From positions 1,411,217-1,475,216 of the forward strand of contig NZ_LIYH01000001.1 in NCBI RefSeq assembly GCF_001905885.1: DNA of 64,000 nucleotides, given 5' to 3'. The translations under genes and the position numbers were made by a program. This DNA is from Streptomyces sp. CB03234. GTDB taxonomy: Bacteria; Actinomycetota; Actinomycetes; Streptomycetales; Streptomycetaceae. The stretch's first letter is position 1; every line of letters begins with the position of its first letter. The notes under the pieces were generated by a model. It saw nothing but the letters and a program-made list of their open reading frames with translations. It searched no databases and was not told the origin of the DNA. Positions 26,725 through 34,876 of this stretch are shown in pieces.

Positions 26725-28125
26725 TCAGGCCGCGACCCACGCGGCCGGGTCCGTGCCCCACCGGCCCGGTGGGCGGGCCCAGTTCACCGGGCCGTCTTCG
26801 TACGAGACCGGGGGCAGGGCGTGCCGCAGCCGGCCCATGGGGCTGTCCGTCTCGGTCAGCCGGCGCTCCGGGGCGAAGCCGCGCTCCCGCTCCGGGGTCT
26901 TGGTGAGGCCGTGCACCAGCCAGTGGGCGGTCTGGGTCAGGGCGAGGCGGGCGAGCCGCGTGCCGCCGCCGTCCCGGCGGTGCTGTTCGGTCAGGGCTCG
27001 CAGCACGGCGGCGGCCAGCAGGTAGCCGGTACCGTGGTCGAGGGCCTGCGCGGGCAGCGCGCCGGGTTCGCCGTCGGAGCCCTCCAGCGCGGCGATGCCC
27101 GTCGCCGCCTGGACCAGGCTGTCGAAGCCCCGCCGCTCGTGCCACGGCCCGTACCGGCCCCACGCCGACAGCTGGGCGACGACCAGGCCGGGGCGGCGCT
27201 CGGCCAGGGCCTCGGGGGAGAGCCCGAACCGGTCCAGAGCGCCGGGCCGGTAGCCGGTCACCACCACGTCGGCGCCTCTCAGCAGGTCCTCGAAGACCCG
27301 GTGGTCCCTGGAGTCGCCGAGGTCCAGGGTCGTCGACCGCTTCCCCATGCCGGTGTCGTTGTGCGCCTCCTGGCTCTCCGGCAGGTGCGGCGCGTCGATC
27401 CGCAGGACGTCCGCGCCCAGCAGCGCCAGCGTCCGCGTGGCGACCGGCCCGGCCAGCACCCGCGTCAGGTCCAGCACCCGCAACCCGGCGCAGGGCAGCA
27501 GCGGCGTACCGGAAATCCGGCTCCACGCGCGCGTGGGCCCGCCCTCACCGACGGCCTCCAGCGTCAGCAGCGGCTGCCCGGCCACCAGCGCGCCCTGCTC
27601 GTGCGCCGCCCACTCCTGTGCGCCACGCGCCGCGACGGCGAGTCCGCCCGCCGCGTACACGGTCTCCTCCACGTCGACGGCGCGGCGCCCCGCGATCACG
27701 TCGCCGACCGCGTCGGCCCCGGCGTCGCCCGGCAGGCCCAGCGCGGCGAGCAGCCGGGCGCGGTGGTGCGGGTAGTTGGCGTGCGTACGCACCCACCCGT
27801 CGGCAGCACGCCAGAACCGCGACAGCGGTGCGAACGTCGTCCACGCCCGCCCGTCCACAGCGACCAGCCGGTCGCTGAGGAACGCCGTGGCCACCGCCCC
27901 GTCGTCGACCCGCACCCGCGGCACCTGCCGCCCCGTGCGTACGGCGGTGAGCTCGGCGGCCGCCAGGGCGCAGGCCGCGACGGTCGCGCGGGCCAGCTCC
28001 ATCACGGGCAGCCGCGCGGGCAGGCCGTCCGACGGACCGCCGTAGGAAACCCGCTCCACTAGAGCCGGATCGGCACTCAGTGCCGCCCATGCCTCGGACG
28101 TACCGGCAGGAAGTTCAGCGTCCAT
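26725..28125 (-). CDS. CaiB/BaiF family III CoA-transferase
   Basis: A 466-aa protein. The family core starts near residue 210 with LRVLDLTRVLAGPVATRTLALLGADVLRID. It continues with STTLDLGD, GADVVVTGYRPGALDRFGL and LVVAQLSAWGRYGPW. The N-terminal 200 residues resemble a degenerate CaiB C-terminal part (WVRTHANYPHHRARLL), suggesting a rearranged, fused arrangement. It would transfer CoA between carboxylic acids. Two matching palindromes lie around the start codon. ATG at 28125 with a weak ribosome site. Confidence 0.85.
   Translation of the reverse strand: MDAELPAGTSEAWAALSADPALVERVSYGGPSDGLPARLPVMELARATVAACALAAAELTAVRTGRQVPRVRVDDGAVATAFLSDRLVAVDGRAWTTFAPLSRFWRAADGWVRTHANYPHHRARLLAALGLPGDAGADAVGDVIAGRRAVDVEETVYAAGGLAVAARGAQEWAAHEQGALVAGQPLLTLEAVGEGGPTRAWSRISGTPLLPCAGLRVLDLTRVLAGPVATRTLALLGADVLRIDAPHLPESQEAHNDTGMGKRSTTLDLGDSRDHRVFEDLLRGADVVVTGYRPGALDRFGLSPEALAERRPGLVVAQLSAWGRYGPWHERRGFDSLVQAATGIAALEGSDGEPGALPAQALDHGTGYLLAAAVLRALTEQHRRDGGGTRLARLALTQTAHWLVHGLTKTPERERGFAPERRLTETDSPMGRLRHALPPVSYEDGPVNWARPPGRWGTDPAAWVAA
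28072..28084. promoter_or_regulatory. palindrome in the 5' coding end of the CoA-transferase gene
   Basis: GGCACTCAGTGCC is a perfect inverted repeat 42-54 nt inside the gene. Its core equals that of the second palindrome at 28135-28151, read on the other strand. Confidence 0.55.
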
Positions 28126-28134
28126 ATCCGCACT

Positions 28135-28151
28135 ATGGCACTGAGTGCCAT
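28135..28151. promoter_or_regulatory. palindromic operator candidate upstream of the CoA-transferase gene
   Basis: ATGGCACTGAGTGCCAT is a perfect inverted repeat (7-bp arms, TGA centre) 10 nt upstream of the start codon. Together with 28072-28084 it forms a pair about 65 bp apart centre to centre. No regulator gene is adjacent, so a distant TetR- or GntR-type protein would be needed. Confidence 0.62.
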
Positions 28152-28207
28152 CGCATGGAAGAGCCCCGGACGCGGTACGCGCACCGCGCCCGGGGCCCCG
28201 GGATCCG

Positions 28208-29755
28208 TTACCTCCGCACCGCGTCCAGCGCGTCGGTCATGCCCGTCCCGTAGAAGCCGTTGTCGCGCTTGCCGCCCTCGCACACCGCGTCGACCGTGCC
28301 GTCGCCGTCGATGTCGTACGGGTTCGTGCACGCCATGTCGTCGGCCTGCATGTAGAGCAGCGCCTTCACCTCGGCGGGCGAGGCGTGCGGACGCGTCGAC
28401 TTGATCAGCGCGGCCACACCCGCCACGTGCGGCGACGCCATCGACGTACCGCCCTTGTAGCCGTACTTCCCGCCCGGCAGCGTCGACAGGATCAGCCCGC
28501 TGGTGGCCGGCGCCTCCGGCGGCTGGTACGCCGTGCGGTCACCACCCGGGGCGGCGATGTCCACCACCCCGTCGCCGTAGTTCGAGTACGAGGCCTTCAG
28601 ACCCTTCGCGCCCGTCGCGGAGACGGTCACCACACCGTCGAGCATCGTCGGAACGTCCGGGCACTCGCTCGGGTCGACGACCCGCTCGACCGGCGTGGTG
28701 TCGTTCGGGCTGGTCTTGTCGACCACCTCGTCCGACGCCAGGTCCGTACGCGAGTTGCCCGCGGCGGCGACATTGACCGCGCCCTTGCGCTCGGCGTACC
28801 GCGTGGCGCGCTGGAGCGCCTCCACCAGGGCGCCCTGGTCGAGGTCGTTCTTGCACGTGTACAGCCACGGGTCGACGTAGTAGCTGTTGTTGGTGACCTC
28901 GACGCCGTGCTCGGCCGCCCACACGAACCCGCAGACCACGGACTCGGTGTAGAAGAAGCCGTCGGGGTCGGACACCTTGATGCCGGAGACCTTCACGCCC
29001 GGGGCCACGCCGGTCACGCCGACACCGTTCTTCGCGGCGGCGATCGTGCCGGCGACATGCGTGCCGTGGTCGCTCTCGGTGGGGCCCGGCCGCCAGGAGC
29101 CCTCGGTGGTGTCCGGGGCGCCGGTCACGCAGTTCGCGGACGCCGCCCGGTCGAAGTTGGGGGCGAGGTCCGGGTGGGTGTCGTCGACGCCCGTGTCCAG
29201 GACCGCGACGGTGACCTTCTCGCTGCCCAGGGACTTCTCGTGGGCCTTGTCCGCCTTGATGGCCGGCAGATCCCACTGGAGGGGCTCGAACGGGTCCTGC
29301 CCGTCGGTGGCCTGCTCGGCGGCCGCCCGTGCCTCCTTGGCGGACAGCGGCTGCTCGGCCCCGATGTCGGTGGTGGTCTGGGCGGCGAGCGGCGCGGTCC
29401 TCGTGGCCCCCGCCGACTTCACGCCGCGCACCTCGCGGATCGTCCTGGCGAAGTCCGGGTTCTGCGAGTGGACGACGATGACACCGATCTGGTCATAGGC
29501 GATCACCACCGTGCCGCCCGCCTCGGATATCGCCCTCTTCACCGCCTTGACGGTGGAGTGACCACCCGTCACATTCACGACGTACGACATCTTCGGGCCG
29601 TTCGTCGCGACAGCGGCGGCCGGGGCGGGGGCCGGGGCCCCCTCCAGCGGGGCGGCCGACGCGGCACCCACCGGAAGCAGGCCGAGCGAGGCCGTGAGCG
29701 CCAGACCGGCGGGCAGCGCGAGTATGCGCCCGCGTCCGGTTCCCAGATGAGCCAT
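28208..29755 (-). CDS. secreted S8 family subtilisin-like serine peptidase
   Basis: A 515-aa exported protease. The signal peptide (about 1-35) ends at AASAAP, followed by an inhibitor-I9-like propeptide. Catalytic residues are Asp187 (VLDTGVDDTHPDL), His230 (DHGTHVAGT) and Ser438 (GGTSMASPHVAG), with the oxyanion Asn in AAAGNS (about 334). The C-terminal region carries a Cys pair around DIDGDGTVDAVCEGG, a possible calcium site. GGAG lies 5 nt before the ATG. It precedes the CoA-transferase gene on the same strand. Confidence 0.93.
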   Translation of the reverse strand: MAHLGTGRGRILALPAGLALTASLGLLPVGAASAAPLEGAPAPAPAAAVATNGPKMSYVVNVTGGHSTVKAVKRAISEAGGTVVIAYDQIGVIVVHSQNPDFARTIREVRGVKSAGATRTAPLAAQTTTDIGAEQPLSAKEARAAAEQATDGQDPFEPLQWDLPAIKADKAHEKSLGSEKVTVAVLDTGVDDTHPDLAPNFDRAASANCVTGAPDTTEGSWRPGPTESDHGTHVAGTIAAAKNGVGVTGVAPGVKVSGIKVSDPDGFFYTESVVCGFVWAAEHGVEVTNNSYYVDPWLYTCKNDLDQGALVEALQRATRYAERKGAVNVAAAGNSRTDLASDEVVDKTSPNDTTPVERVVDPSECPDVPTMLDGVVTVSATGAKGLKASYSNYGDGVVDIAAPGGDRTAYQPPEAPATSGLILSTLPGGKYGYKGGTSMASPHVAGVAALIKSTRPHASPAEVKALLYMQADDMACTNPYDIDGDGTVDAVCEGGKRDNGFYGTGMTDALDAVRR

Positions 29756-29945
29756 GGGTTCTCCACATCATCCGTGACGTCCGCCCACACACCGGGTGCG
29801 CGTGGACGGGTACATGACGAGCGAAGTTATCGCCGATCATCCCGGCCCATCAATGACTTGGAGAGATTGGAAGAAAGAAAAAGGCCCCAGGTGAACCGCG
29901 TCGCCACCGCTTCCGTGCCGTTGATCAGGGGAGGAGTACCAGCAC

Positions 29946-29966
29946 ATGCCGGCCCCCCGATCGTGA
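29946..29966 (+). CDS. possible 6-residue upstream reading frame before the DUF485 gene
   Basis: MPAPRS-stop is preceded by a strong GGGGAGGAG at suitable distance and ends 44 nt before the DUF485 start. It could modulate translation of the symporter operon. The short length means chance cannot be excluded. The rest of 29756-30010 contains no gene. Confidence 0.3.
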   Translation: MPAPRS

Positions 29967-30010
29967 GGTTCTTGTCCATGCCCAGCGCACCCGCGTCGCG
30001 AGGAGTTTCC

Positions 30011-30388
30011 GTGGTTACCGATGCACCGCCGCCCGAGGGCGGTACGGACACCAGTCCCGCCCAGCCCACGACAGAGTCGTTCGTCGAGGTGCAGGAGAGT
30101 GCGGAATTCGGCGAACTGCGCCGCACGTACCGCTCCTTCGCCTTCCCCCTGACCATCGCCTTCATCGCCTGGTACCTGCTGTACGTCCTGCTGTCCAACT
30201 ACGCGGGCGGCTTCATGGGCACCAAGCTGTTCGGCAACATCAACGTGGCGCTGGTCCTCGGTATCGGCCAGTTCGTCACCACCTTCCTCATCGCCTGGTT
30301 CTACTCCCGGCACGCCGCCGAGAAGCTCGACCCGAAGGCGGAAGCCATCAAGTCCGGTATGGAGTCCCGTATGGAGGCCGGCGCATGA
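30011..30388 (+). CDS. DUF485 domain membrane protein (symporter partner)
   Basis: A 125-aa protein with a Pro/Thr-rich N-terminus. The DUF485 core is FGELRRTYRSFAFPLTIAF, with two transmembrane helices (about 48-70 and 84-106). AGGAG lies 5 nt before the GTG at 30011; the upstream in-frame ATG at 29978 has no such site. It overlaps the symporter gene by 4 nt. This is the arrangement of the mctB-mctC monocarboxylate transport genes of Corynebacterium. Confidence 0.88.
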   Translation: MVTDAPPPEGGTDTSPAQPTTESFVEVQESAEFGELRRTYRSFAFPLTIAFIAWYLLYVLLSNYAGGFMGTKLFGNINVALVLGIGQFVTTFLIAWFYSRHAAEKLDPKAEAIKSGMESRMEAGA

Positions 30389-32013
30389 GCAGCCCCACCC
30401 TTTTGCTGGCCGCGGCATCCGACGCCTCCGAGCACCGGCCGCTGATCATCACCCTTTTCGCGGCCTTCGTCGTCGCCACCCTCTTCATCACCGTCTGGGC
30501 CGGCCGCCAGACCAAGAACGCCTCCGACTTCTACGCGGGCGGCCGCCAGTTCACCGGCTTCCAGAACGGCCTCGCCATCTCCGGCGACTACATGTCCGCC
30601 GCGTCGTTCCTCGGCATCGCGGGCGCCATCGCCCTCTTCGGATACGACGGTTTCCTCTACTCCATCGGCTTCCTGGTCGCCTGGCTGGTCGCCCTGCTGC
30701 TGGTCGCCGAGCCGCTGCGCAACTCCGGCCGGTACACCATGGGCGACGTCCTCGCCTACCGCATGCGCCAGCGCCCCGTCCGTACCGCCGCGGGCACCTC
30801 CACCATCGTCGTCTCGATCTTCTACCTGCTCGCCCAGATGGCGGGCGCGGGCGTCCTCGTCTCGCTGCTGCTCGGGATCACCTCGGACGGCGGCAAGATC
30901 GCGATCGTCGCCCTCGTGGGCGTACTGATGATCGTGTACGTGACCATCGGCGGGATGAAGGGCACCACCTGGGTGCAGATGGTCAAGGCCGTCCTGCTCA
31001 TCGCCGGCACCCTGCTCATCACCTTCCTCATCCTGCTGAAGTTCGGCTTCAACCTCTCCGACCTGCTCGGCACCGCCGCCGCCAACAGCGGCAAGGGCGC
31101 GGCCTTCCTCGAACCCGGCCTCAAGTACGGCGCCACCGGCATCTCGAAGCTGGACTTCATCTCGCTCGGCATCGCCCTGGTGCTCGGCACCGCGGGCCTG
31201 CCGCACATCCTGATCCGCTTCTACACGGTGCCCACGGCCAAGGCCGCCCGTAAGTCGGTCAACTGGGCCATCGGCATCATCGGCGCCTTCTACCTGATGA
31301 CCATCGTGCTCGGCTTCGGCGCCGCCGCCCTCCTCGAGCCCGGCGACATCATCGCCTCCAACAAGGCGGGCAACACGGCGGCCCCGCTGGCCGCCCTGGA
31401 GATCGGCGGCGGTGGCGACTCCGCGGGCGGCGCGATCCTGCTCGCCGTGATCTCCGCGGTCGCCTTCGCCACCATCCTCGCCGTCGTCGCGGGCCTCACC
31501 CTCGCCTCGTCGTCGTCCTTCGCGCACGACATCTACGCCAACGTGATCCGCAAGGGACAGGCCACGGACAAGGAGGAGGTACGCGCCGCCCGCTGGGCGA
31601 CCGTCTTCATCGGCATCGTCTCCATCGCCCTCGGCGCGCTGGCCCGCGACCTGAACGTCGCCGGCCTGGTCGCCCTCGCCTTCGCCGTCGCGGCCTCCGC
31701 GAACCTGCCGACGATCCTCTACAGCCTGTTCTGGAAGAGGTTCACCACCCAGGGCGCCCTGTGGTCGATCTACGGCGGCCTGACCGCCTCCGTGGCGCTC
31801 GTGCTGTTCTCGCCGGTCGTCTCCGGCAAGCCCAGCTCGATGTTCCCGGACGCCGACTTCGCCTGGTTCCCGCTGGAGAACCCGGGCCTGATCTCCATCC
31901 CGCTCGGCTTCCTGCTCGGCTGGCTCGGCTCGCTGCTGTCGAAGGAGGAGCCGGACAAGGGCAAGTACGCGGAGCTGGAGGTCAAGTCCCTCACCGGTGT
32001 CGGAGCGCACTGA
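30385..32013 (+). CDS. sodium:solute symporter, acetate/monocarboxylate type (ActP/MctC-like)
   Basis: A 542-aa SSS-family permease with about 13 transmembrane helices. Family blocks are ASDFYAGGRQFTGFQNGLAI near 47-66, SGDYMSAASFLGIAG, GTAGLPHILIRFYTVP (about 271) and VAGLTLASSSSFAHDIYANV (about 370). It likely takes up acetate, pyruvate or propionate with a cation. Starts within the DUF485 stop (ATGA) and forms a two-gene operon. Confidence 0.92.
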   Translation: MSSPTLLLAAASDASEHRPLIITLFAAFVVATLFITVWAGRQTKNASDFYAGGRQFTGFQNGLAISGDYMSAASFLGIAGAIALFGYDGFLYSIGFLVAWLVALLLVAEPLRNSGRYTMGDVLAYRMRQRPVRTAAGTSTIVVSIFYLLAQMAGAGVLVSLLLGITSDGGKIAIVALVGVLMIVYVTIGGMKGTTWVQMVKAVLLIAGTLLITFLILLKFGFNLSDLLGTAAANSGKGAAFLEPGLKYGATGISKLDFISLGIALVLGTAGLPHILIRFYTVPTAKAARKSVNWAIGIIGAFYLMTIVLGFGAAALLEPGDIIASNKAGNTAAPLAALEIGGGGDSAGGAILLAVISAVAFATILAVVAGLTLASSSSFAHDIYANVIRKGQATDKEEVRAARWATVFIGIVSIALGALARDLNVAGLVALAFAVAASANLPTILYSLFWKRFTTQGALWSIYGGLTASVALVLFSPVVSGKPSSMFPDADFAWFPLENPGLISIPLGFLLGWLGSLLSKEEPDKGKYAELEVKSLTGVGAH

Positions 32014-32177
32014 CGCGCACACCGTGTGCGACCGTACGTGACCGGCCCCCGGGCCGCGTCGTAGATCCCTACGACGCGGCCCCGCCGCTCCTGTGGGCAA
32101 TGGCCCGTGTTGTTGTCAGTGGTGTCACGTACGCTCCTTGGTATACGGAACCTGGTAACCGGGGGAGGGCGCCCACA

Positions 32178-33167
32178 GTGCTCATCGACACATACGGCCG
32201 CGTGGCCACCGACCTGCGCGTCTCGCTCACCGACCGGTGCAATCTGCGGTGCACGTACTGCATGCCCGAAGAGGGCCTGCAGTGGCTCGCCAAGCCCGAC
32301 CTGCTCACCGACGACGAGATCGTCCGGCTGATCCGGATCGCCGTGACCGACCTCGGCATCACCGAGGTCCGCTTCACCGGCGGTGAGCCGCTCCTGCGCC
32401 CCGGACTGGCCGGGATCGTCGAGCGCTGCGCCGCCCTGGAGCCCCGCCCCAAGATGTCGCTGACCACCAACGGCATCGGCCTCAAGCGCACCGCGACCGC
32501 CCTCGAGGCCGCCGGCCTGGACCGGGTCAATGTCTCCCTCGACACCCTCCGCCCCGACGTCTTCAAGACCCTGACCCGCCGCGACCGCCACAAGGACGTC
32601 CTGGAGGGCCTCCAGGCCGCCCGCGACGCCGGGCTCACCCCGGTCAAGGTCAATTCGGTCCTCATGCCGGGGCTCAACGACGACGAGGCCCCCGACCTGC
32701 TGGCCTGGGCCGTGGAGAACGACTACGAGCTGCGCTTCATCGAGCAGATGCCGCTGGACGCCCAGCACGGCTGGAAGCGCGACGGCATGATCACCGCCGG
32801 GGACATCCTGGAGTCGCTGCGTACGCGCTTCACGCTCGACCCCGAGCCCGACGAGGCCCGCGGCTCGGCACCCGCCGAGCGCTGGATCGTCGACGGCGGG
32901 CCGCACCGCGTGGGCGTCATCGCCTCCGTCACCCGGCCCTTCTGCGGGGCCTGCGACCGCACCAGGCTCACGGCCGACGGGCAGGTGCGCACCTGCCTGT
33001 TCGCCCAGGAGGAGACGGACCTGCGGGCCGCCCTGCGTTCGGACGCGCCGGACGAGGAGATCGCCCGCATATGGCGGCTCGCGATGTGGGGGAAGAAGGC
33101 CGGCTCGGGGCTGGACGACCCGAGCTTCCTGCAGCCCGAGCGGCCGATGTCGGCGATCGGCGGCTGA
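32178..33167 (+). CDS. moaA: GTP 3',8-cyclase MoaA (molybdenum cofactor biosynthesis)
   Basis: A 329-aa radical-SAM enzyme that turns GTP into the cyclic intermediate of molybdopterin synthesis with MoaC. The SAM cluster cysteines are in CNLRCTYC (C21, C25, C28). The GGEPLLRPG motif follows. The C-terminal auxiliary cluster is in FCGACDRTRLTADG with a third Cys in VRTCLF. GGGGGAGGG 8 nt upstream sets the GTG start. No other moa gene is in the window. Confidence 0.95.
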   Translation: MLIDTYGRVATDLRVSLTDRCNLRCTYCMPEEGLQWLAKPDLLTDDEIVRLIRIAVTDLGITEVRFTGGEPLLRPGLAGIVERCAALEPRPKMSLTTNGIGLKRTATALEAAGLDRVNVSLDTLRPDVFKTLTRRDRHKDVLEGLQAARDAGLTPVKVNSVLMPGLNDDEAPDLLAWAVENDYELRFIEQMPLDAQHGWKRDGMITAGDILESLRTRFTLDPEPDEARGSAPAERWIVDGGPHRVGVIASVTRPFCGACDRTRLTADGQVRTCLFAQEETDLRAALRSDAPDEEIARIWRLAMWGKKAGSGLDDPSFLQPERPMSAIGG

Positions 33168-33198
33168 GCGGGGCCGTCAGTGAGCCGTCGGTGAGCCG

Positions 33199-33426
33199 TC
33201 AGTGATCCGCGGCGTGGGACTCCCACTCGGCGAGCGTGACCACGTCCTTCAGGAAGCCCCGGACGCCCAGGAATTGGGACAGGTGCTCGCGGTGCTCGTC
33301 ACAGGCCAGCCAGGTCTTGCGGCGCTCCGGCGTGTGCAGCTTCGGGTTGTTCCACGCCAGCACCCACACCGCCGCGGTACGGCAGCCCTTGGCGGAACAG
33401 ATCGGGGTGGTGGTCTCGTCGCTCAC
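33199..33426 (-). CDS. small Cys/His protein (often mislabelled acetone carboxylase)
   Basis: A 75-aa protein: ICSAKGCRTAAVWVLAWNN and TWLACDEHREHLSQFLG give a C-x4-C ... C-x2-H pattern typical of a single zinc site. Streptomyces homologues are often called acetone carboxylase, which this length cannot support. GTG at 33426 was chosen; an ATG nine codons upstream has no ribosome site. A strong hairpin lies just upstream. Confidence 0.78.
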   Translation of the reverse strand: MSDETTTPICSAKGCRTAAVWVLAWNNPKLHTPERRKTWLACDEHREHLSQFLGVRGFLKDVVTLAEWESHAADH

Positions 33427-33457
33427 AACACGTCCAAACAAAGGCCCGAACAAAGGC

Positions 33458-33493
33458 GACGCCGGGCAGCCACGGGGGGAGCTGCCCGGCGTC
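33458..33493. terminator. perfect 13-bp stem hairpin between the DUF3099 and small Cys-protein genes
   Basis: GACGCCGGGCAGC pairs exactly with GCTGCCCGGCGTC around a 10-nt loop. For leftward transcription it would end the DUF3099 message or act as an attenuator in the 5' leader of the small Cys-protein gene. Confidence 0.65.
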
Positions 33494-33616
33494 GGTCCGT
33501 CGCTCCGACGGGGGATGCGGAGCGCCTACGAAGTATGTCACGGGGACCGGGGTGGAGTGCACTGAAACCACATGATTGATCTGAGCTTTTCTTGAGCTTT
33601 GCAGACCGGTGCCGCC

Positions 33617-34036
33617 TCAGCTCTGCTCGTAGTGGCGTTCCTGCTGCGGTTTTTGGTGGTCCCGGCGATCCTCCGACACCGGTTCCGTCCCCGGCTCCTC
33701 CGGTGCCCGTGCCCCGGGCTCCTCCGTGGCGCGGCCCGCCGTCAGCATAGGGTGCTCGGTCACCGGAGTCGGCACGAAGGTCTGCGGCAGCGAAGGCGCC
33801 GTCTCCCGGCCCGCGTTGGCGATCACCACCGCGACATACGGCAGCACCGCTCCCAGCACCAGGGCCACGATCGCCACGTGTCGCTCGACGTTCCACAGGG
33901 ACGCGGCCGCGATCACCGCGACGGTCCGCACCGACATGGAGATGACGTAGCGCCGCTGCCGGCCGCGCACATCGTCCGCCAGCCCCTGACGGGCGCCGGT
34001 GATCCGGAAGACCTCGTCGCTCCCACGCTTCCGCAT
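33617..34036 (-). CDS. DUF3099 domain membrane protein
   Basis: A 139-aa protein. The DUF3099 core (VFRITGARQGLADDVRGRQRRYVISM) is followed by two closely spaced hydrophobic helices (about 35-75) and a long Pro/Glu-rich hydrophilic tail. The function of the domain is unknown. ATG at 34036 preceded by GGTGG; the ATG eight codons upstream is less well placed. Confidence 0.82.
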   Translation of the reverse strand: MRKRGSDEVFRITGARQGLADDVRGRQRRYVISMSVRTVAVIAAASLWNVERHVAIVALVLGAVLPYVAVVIANAGRETAPSLPQTFVPTPVTEHPMLTAGRATEEPGARAPEEPGTEPVSEDRRDHQKPQQERHYEQS

Positions 34037-34251
34037 CACGTTCCACCACCCGACATCCACGCCGGACGCTCCCCGGACCGGCTTGCTTCCACGGTACGCC
34101 CGCCCTGCGCCGCGTACGAGACCGGGTCACCCTTCACCAGGGCCGACGGTCCCGGGCCTCGCACGTATGGACGCGTCCGACATGCGCCGTATGCCGGGTG
34201 GGCCGAGACTAGTCGGGACTGCTCACGTCAATCCGTACCGAGGAGGCAGCC

Positions 34252-34527
34252 ATGGGCTGGTTGTGGGCGATTATCGTCGGATTCGTGCTGGGCCTGCTGG
34301 CCAAGGCGATCCTGCCGGGCAAGCAGCACAGTCCGCTGTGGCTGGCCACCATTTTCGGCATCATCGGCGGCATCGTCGGTAATGCCCTCGCCAGGGCATT
34401 CGGCATCGAGGCGACGCCGGGCATCGACTGGGGCAGGCACGCCCTCCAGGTCGTGGCGGCGGTCGTCATCGTCGGCCTCGGCGACATGCTCTACATGTCG
34501 ATGCGCGGCAACAAACAGCGCGCCTGA
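34252..34527 (+). CDS. GlsB/YeaQ/YmgE family stress-associated membrane protein
   Basis: A 91-aa protein of three hydrophobic helices. It has the family features GWLWAIIVGFVLGLLAK, a central basic loop and FGIIGGIVGNALA. Members are small inner-membrane stress proteins of unknown mechanism. GAGGAGGCAGCC precedes the ATG. A rho-independent-type hairpin follows. Confidence 0.9.
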   Translation: MGWLWAIIVGFVLGLLAKAILPGKQHSPLWLATIFGIIGGIVGNALARAFGIEATPGIDWGRHALQVVAAVVIVGLGDMLYMSMRGNKQRA

Positions 34528-34539
34528 CCCAACGGCGAA

Positions 34540-34578
34540 GGGCGGCGCCCCGAGTGTTCCCCACCCGGGACGCCGCCC
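34540..34578 (+). terminator. hairpin downstream of the GlsB-like gene
   Basis: GGGCGGCG (34540-34547) pairs with CGCCGCCC (34571-34578), followed by C-rich sequence. It begins 13 nt after the stop codon. Confidence 0.6.
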
Positions 34579-34876
34579 CCCGGCGCCTCATGGGCCGGCC
34601 GGCCGGCTCCGCCCGCCCAGCGGCGATATCGGTGCCGACGCCGGGGGAGGGCAGCCCCGACGACGCCGGAGCCCGCTCCCGGACCGGCCGCCCGGTGCGC
34701 CAATCGCGCCGGAAGCGCCCCGACGGCACGTGCCGGGCGACACGCGCCGGAGGACCGCCCGGGGCCGTGCCCGGCGACGACCGCGCCGGACCACCGCAAC
34801 CGCGCCGGGCCACCGCAACCGCGCCTGAAGCGCCCCCGCGGTACCGGCCCGGGGCGCTCCGCCCGCGGCTGGGCCG
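34579..34876. other. non-coding stretch with short tandem repeat
   Basis: No gene is supported between the GlsB-like gene and tyrS. A 19-nt unit (CCACCGCAACCGCGCCGGG) occurs at 34791-34809, with a near copy directly after it to about 34827. CGCGCCGGA-like words recur through the region. Confidence 0.6.

Noticed and set aside
32014..32177. Molybdenum cofactor riboswitch upstream of moaA
   Set aside because: The interval is short and I saw no matching stems or conserved loops.
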